This document shows, one piece after another, positions 42,822 through 45,462 of a stretch of DNA of 45,462 nucleotides. The position numbers and the translations under genes are program-made. The stretch's first letter is position 1. Every line of letters starts with the position of its first letter. This DNA comes from Candidatus Avimonas merdigallinarum. Its GTDB lineage: Bacteria; Bacillota; Clostridia; Oscillospirales; Acutalibacteraceae. The stretch covers positions 1 through 45,462 of the forward strand of contig CAJFGS010000025.1 in NCBI GenBank assembly GCA_904377855.1. Reading direction: 5' to 3'. A model generated the notes under the pieces. It ran no database searches. It was given only the letters and a program-made list of their open reading frames with translations, and was not told the origin of the DNA.

Positions 42822-42896
42822 TGGAGGCGCCACCCAGATTTGAACTGGGGAATCAGGGTTTTGCAGACCCATGCCTTACCACTTGGCTATGGCGCC
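42822..42896 (-). tRNA. tRNA-Cys (anticodon GCA)
   Basis: Read on the minus strand: acceptor GGCGCCA pairs with TGGCGCC, discriminator U, encoded CCA (42824-42822). The anticodon loop is TCTGCAAAA, giving GCA; D-arm AGCCAAGTGGTAAGGC and T-arm CCCAGTTCAAATCTGGG are normal. U73 is an identity element of tRNA-Cys. Confidence 0.97.
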
Positions 42897-42925
42897 GGAT
42901 GCAGGGCAAAGAAACAACGTGACTT

Positions 42926-42954
42926 AGTATACCGATTTTTTGGCTGCTTGTCAA
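42926..42954 (-). promoter_or_regulatory. Promoter of tRNA-Cys
   Basis: Minus strand TTGACA (42954-42949), 17-base spacer, TATACT (42931-42926): close to full consensus, 30 bases before the tRNA. Confidence 0.9.
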
Positions 42955-43032
42955 GATGGTTTTCAATATTTTGGAGGATTTGTTTTCGGAAACAGTTCGG
43001 GAAAGGAAGGACGGATTATTCCACGGCCGTTC

Positions 43033-43057
43033 GGGTTTTCCCGTTAAGGGAAAACCC
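43033..43057. repeat. Isolated 10-bp perfect hairpin
   Basis: GGGTTTTCCC and GGGAAAACCC around GTTAA, in a 250-bp region (42897-43147) that otherwise holds only the tRNA-Cys promoter. No T-run beyond the stem; role unknown. Confidence 0.6.
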
Positions 43058-43147
43058 ATGGATAGTATATGCCGGCAAAGGGATTTTAGTACGGGCAAAA
43101 TGAAAAAGGCAGGGCGGAGCGCCGCCAAGGGAACCGCCGCTCCGCGG

Positions 43148-43924
43148 CTATGCCGGCTCCGGGCTGACCGCGTATGCGGGATATGCCGCCTCCAGCCGGT
43201 ATCCCAGCTTTTCTGCCAGCCGCACCGAGGCGGTATTGGCAGCGTCCCAGTTGGGATACCATCCCCGTTCCAGGCAGGCGAGGATCAGGCGGGCGGCGCA
43301 GGCGGCGGCGATCCCTTTCCGGCGGTGCTCCGGTTTTGTATCCACCTCGATTTCCAGCCCGCCCCGATATACGCTGTACGACGAAGCCCCGCCGGCCAAT
43401 TCGCTCCCTTTTAAGGCGACAAACCCCAGGCCGCGCTGACAAAAATCTTCACAAGAGCGGAAATTGGAGCAGAAATCCCGGCTCCATTTTTCCCGTATCA
43501 CCGTTTCGTATATGTCTTCGCCGATTGGCTGAATCCGGTATCCTTCCGGAATCCCAACTGCCAGGCGGCGCAGCCATTCCCGGTCAAAGGCGGCGGGATT
43601 TTTTTGGATGGCGTACCGTTCCAGCCGCCGGCAGCGCCCGTCCCACACCCGTTCAATCCGGCTTGCCCACTCCGCGTCCGGCGGCACCAGCAGCATCTCG
43701 TGCGGGGGAAGTGCGGCCAGCAGTTCCTTTGCCCCTGCTGCGTCCGCGTCCCCGGCCGGATAGCAGAAATCGCCCAGGACAATGCGTGCGCAGCGGGGCG
43801 CGTACGCATTGTCCGCCGCCGCTTCCCCCATCATTCCCTGCAGGCAGGACCAGACCATGGTTTTCGTTGTCCCCCGGTAAAACGGGGCTATCTTGTTCCG
43901 ACCGGTTTCGTCCAAAAGAACCAT
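43148..43924 (-). CDS. GNAT family N-acetyltransferase
   Basis: 258 residues. The C-terminal half is a GNAT fold of the PF12746 type: GLGFVALKGSELAGGASSYS, LEIEVDTKPEHRRKGIAAACAARLILACLERG (acetyl-CoA loop RRKGIA) and NTASVRLAEKLGYRLEAAYPAY. The N-terminal half (1-120) is the family's less conserved partner domain. Substrate unknown. GGAGGAAG lies upstream of the ATG, and the minus strand has an extended -10, TGGTATACT, at 43962-43954. Confidence 0.88.
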   Translation of the reverse strand: MVLLDETGRNKIAPFYRGTTKTMVWSCLQGMMGEAAADNAYAPRCARIVLGDFCYPAGDADAAGAKELLAALPPHEMLLVPPDAEWASRIERVWDGRCRRLERYAIQKNPAAFDREWLRRLAVGIPEGYRIQPIGEDIYETVIREKWSRDFCSNFRSCEDFCQRGLGFVALKGSELAGGASSYSVYRGGLEIEVDTKPEHRRKGIAAACAARLILACLERGWYPNWDAANTASVRLAEKLGYRLEAAYPAYAVSPEPA

Positions 43925-44252
43925 AGCGACTTCCTCCTCTCAATCCGGCGTTCAGTATACCACGGCCCTGCTGTCCCTGCAAGTCCCGTTGGCACTCCGG
44001 CAGGACGAGCATATACTGGAGTACCGGCACGCGATACGGCCCCTGCGCCGGGCCGCTGGCAGAGCTGCAGCCGATGCACCGGGCGCCAGGAGGCGCCGGA
44101 AGCCGGCATTTCACTCAGTGCTTTGAAAAAAAGCCGCATCGCCGATTAAAACCAAAAATACCGGCAACAATACCTTTGCGGGACAACCCCCAGGACGCCG
44201 GACGCTTTCCGGCAGGCGTTTATACTGCTTGAAATACGGGAGTGAGAAAAAG
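43925..44252 (+). other. Intergenic region upstream of the MazF gene, no antitoxin seen
   Basis: 328 bases. I looked for a MazE/RHH-type antitoxin frame and found none with a plausible composition or ribosome binding site. It contains the GNAT promoter, a GCCGGA/TCCGGC hairpin at about 44200-44215, and TATACT at 44221-44226 as a possible -10 for mazF. Confidence 0.5.
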
Positions 44253-44627
44253 GTGAACGTCCGAAGAGGAGATATTTATTACGCGGATCTGAGCCCGGTG
44301 GTGGGGTCGGAGCAGGGAGGGATCCGCCCGGTGCTCATCGTGCAAAACGATGTAGGCAACCGGTTCAGCCCCACCGTAATCGCCGCGGCGATTACCAGCC
44401 AAAAGGATAAGGCGCGGCTTCCCACCCACATCCAGCTGAATTCCGCCGGCAGCGGCCTGGCGAAGGATTCCATCGTCCTTTTGGAACAGATCCGCACCAT
44501 CGACAAGCGCAGGCTGAAAGAACACATGGGACGGCTGGACGATCAGTCCATGGCCAGGATCAACCAGGCATTGGAAATCAGCTTTGGTTTGGGCGGCGGG
44601 AACGCCGCGGCGCGCCGGGCTACATAA
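44253..44627 (+). CDS. MazF/PemK-type endoribonuclease (EndoA-like), orphan
   Basis: 124 residues from GTG 44253. It has the MazF beta-barrel pattern: RRGDIYYADLSPVVGSEQGGIRPVLIVQND, NRFSPTVIAAAITSQ, and LPTHIQL...KDSIVLLEQIRTIDKRRL. This is the NdoA/EndoA branch of Firmicutes, which cuts mRNA at short sites. EndoA is normally preceded by the antitoxin NdoAI, absent here. GGGAG precedes the GTG; a TTG eight codons upstream is the alternative start. The C-terminal tail GGGNAAARRAT is not conserved. Confidence 0.9.
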   Translation: MNVRRGDIYYADLSPVVGSEQGGIRPVLIVQNDVGNRFSPTVIAAAITSQKDKARLPTHIQLNSAGSGLAKDSIVLLEQIRTIDKRRLKEHMGRLDDQSMARINQALEISFGLGGGNAAARRAT

Positions 44628-44741
44628 AATGGCCCGGAAAGACAGGGCAGGGGGAACGTCCCTTGCCATACAAACGAATGGGAGGGCAGGCCGCTTCCTC
44701 AAAGCGGCCGCTTTAACGAAAAGGAGGAAAGACGGGATATT

Positions 44742-44927
44742 ATGGCCAATCTAACGACCGACGAACTGAAAGCGATTGAAACGCAGCTGCGTACAGAGCA
44801 GCTCCTGGTCAAGCAGTTCAAATCGTATGCGCTCCTGGCCACCGATGCACAGGTGAAGACCCTGTGCGAGCAGATTGCGGGAAAGCATCAGAACCATTTT
44901 GACCGTCTTCTCACCTATTTGAACTAA
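44742..44927 (+). CDS. Small CotF-like spore coat protein
   Basis: 61 residues, all helical: LTTDELKAIETQLRTEQLLVKQFKSYALLATD followed by CEQIAGKHQNHFDRLLTYLN. This matches the short partner that precedes CotF-domain proteins in Clostridia, a helical bundle of ferritin-like type. AAGGAGG lies 13 bases upstream. Fifteen bases separate it from the next coat gene. CATACAAA at 44667-44674 resembles the -10 of sporulation sigma factors, but no convincing -35 was found. Confidence 0.8.
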   Translation: MANLTTDELKAIETQLRTEQLLVKQFKSYALLATDAQVKTLCEQIAGKHQNHFDRLLTYLN

Positions 44928-44942
44928 GAAAGGCGGAAGCAT

Positions 44943-45233
44943 ATGACGCAAAATCCTCCGCAGAATCTCCCTATGCAGGATAAGGAATGGATGGAAGATG
45001 CTTTGAATTCGCAGACGTTCATGGCACAGGCCTATAACGCGTTTGCCGGCGAATGCACGGCGGCGAATATCCGGGACGAAATGCTCAATATCCTGCAGGA
45101 CGAGCACACAATCCGGGCGGATATCGTGGACGAGATGCTCAAACGGGGATGGTATCCCACCGCTCCGGCCGATCAGCAGCAAACCCAGGCGGCAAAGCAA
45201 AAGTTCAGCCCTCCCGCCCAGCTGCAGGCATAA
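44943..45233 (+). CDS. CotF-family spore coat protein
   Basis: 96 residues with the coat F domain (PF07875): DKEWMEDALNSQTFMAQAYNAFAGEC, then LNILQDEHTIRADIVDEMLKRGWYPTAPA, the typical end of CotF repeats. Gln-rich tail after residue 78. It would be made in the mother cell and placed in the spore coat. Co-transcribed with the small gene before it and followed by a strong terminator. It is the main evidence for an endospore former. Confidence 0.88.
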   Translation: MTQNPPQNLPMQDKEWMEDALNSQTFMAQAYNAFAGECTAANIRDEMLNILQDEHTIRADIVDEMLKRGWYPTAPADQQQTQAAKQKFSPPAQLQA

Positions 45234-45323
45234 GCCGCCGGCAATCCAGGCCAAGGGCAGAGTGGGCGGCAACGCCGATTCGCTCCAGGAACAGCATACA
45301 GCCGGGCGGTCTGCCCGCATTGG

Positions 45324-45356
45324 AAATCCCTCCGGCGAAGCCGGAGGGATTTTTTA
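45324..45356 (+). terminator. Terminator of the coat protein genes
   Basis: AAATCCCTCCGGC and GCCGGAGGGATTT are exact complements around GAA, followed by TTTT. Confidence 0.9.
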
Positions 45357-45370
45357 ACGATGCGGTGAAT

Positions 45371-45462
45371 TATACTAACAAGTGCAACACTTTAGGGAAA
45401 TAAAAGAGTTCATACAGAACCCTATGGTAGAATGGAGATACCAGACAACCAAAAGGCACTGT
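45371..45462 (+). mobile_element. Possible left end of an IS30-like insertion sequence
   Basis: AAGTGCAACAC (45380-45390) has the form of an IS30-type terminal repeat and pairs with the sequence at the start of the window. The following TTTAGGG and GGAGATACCAGACAACCAAA resemble the leader of IS30-family transposase genes, but the transposase itself would begin beyond the window end. Confidence 0.4.

Overview
The window looks like chromosome of an endospore-forming, GC-rich member of the Clostridia, most likely Oscillospiraceae/Ruminococcaceae. The grounds are protein-family content: CotF-type spore coat proteins, NrdR, a Clostridia-type EF-G-like GTPase, DUF6062, and a VTC/DUF4956/Cthe_2159-like cassette. 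Ribosome binding sites are strong GGAGG types and several genes start with GTG or TTG. Both ends carry short related sequences resembling the terminal inverted repeats of an IS30-type insertion sequence, so this may be a contig bounded by IS copies.

Layout. 1-1830: tRNA-Ser(GGA) with its promoter and terminator, a glycerophosphodiester phosphodiesterase gene, then about 620 bp of gene-free DNA holding a degenerate copy of the tRNA 3' end plus terminator and a 20-bp perfect inverted repeat. 1828-10416: a metal island. The minus-strand run is copA (with an in-frame C-terminal chaperone domain that has its own start signals), csoR, a CGGC-domain gene, an ArsR-type repressor and an AraC-type regulator. 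On the plus strand lie a patatin-like phospholipase, a free-standing HMA protein and a Zn/Cd/Pb P1B-ATPase that lacks its own HMA domain. Palindromic operators of CsoR and ArsR type sit exactly at the copA and HMA promoters. 10567-16809: a response regulator and a histidine kinase that loses its ATPase domain at a junction with a sigma-like/transmembrane/cyclophilin reading frame; then a VTC-domain, DUF4956 and beta-helix lipoprotein operon.

17117-29205 is mostly single-gene units: TIGR04076-type protein, VanY-like carboxypeptidase, DEAD-box helicase and mnmA (co-directional), Gfo/Idh/MocA oxidoreductase, a small membrane protein, a xylose-isomerase-like TIM barrel, a 91-residue unknown protein, nrdR, a FAD oxidoreductase, a GH25 lysozyme with a Thr-rich linker, and class II aldolase. 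29466-35633 has an 8-oxoguanine glycosylase, a DUF6062 protein, a small membrane protein, rlmB, and an 861-residue membrane protein that I read as a catalytically dead P1B-type ATPase. 35893-45462 has an EF-G-like GTPase, a frameshifted GH3 glycosidase, an RluA-type pseudouridine synthase, a RadC-family gene, tRNA-Cys(GCA), a GNAT enzyme, an orphan MazF, and two CotF-like genes.

The strongest candidates for undescribed biology are the pseudo-P-type ATPase (33048-35633), the two-component/VTC/DUF4956/beta-helix cassette (11498-16809), the sigma-like/cyclophilin membrane frame and its junction with the truncated kinase, and the nested copper chaperone inside copA. All functional statements rest on motif recognition by eye; no database search was possible.
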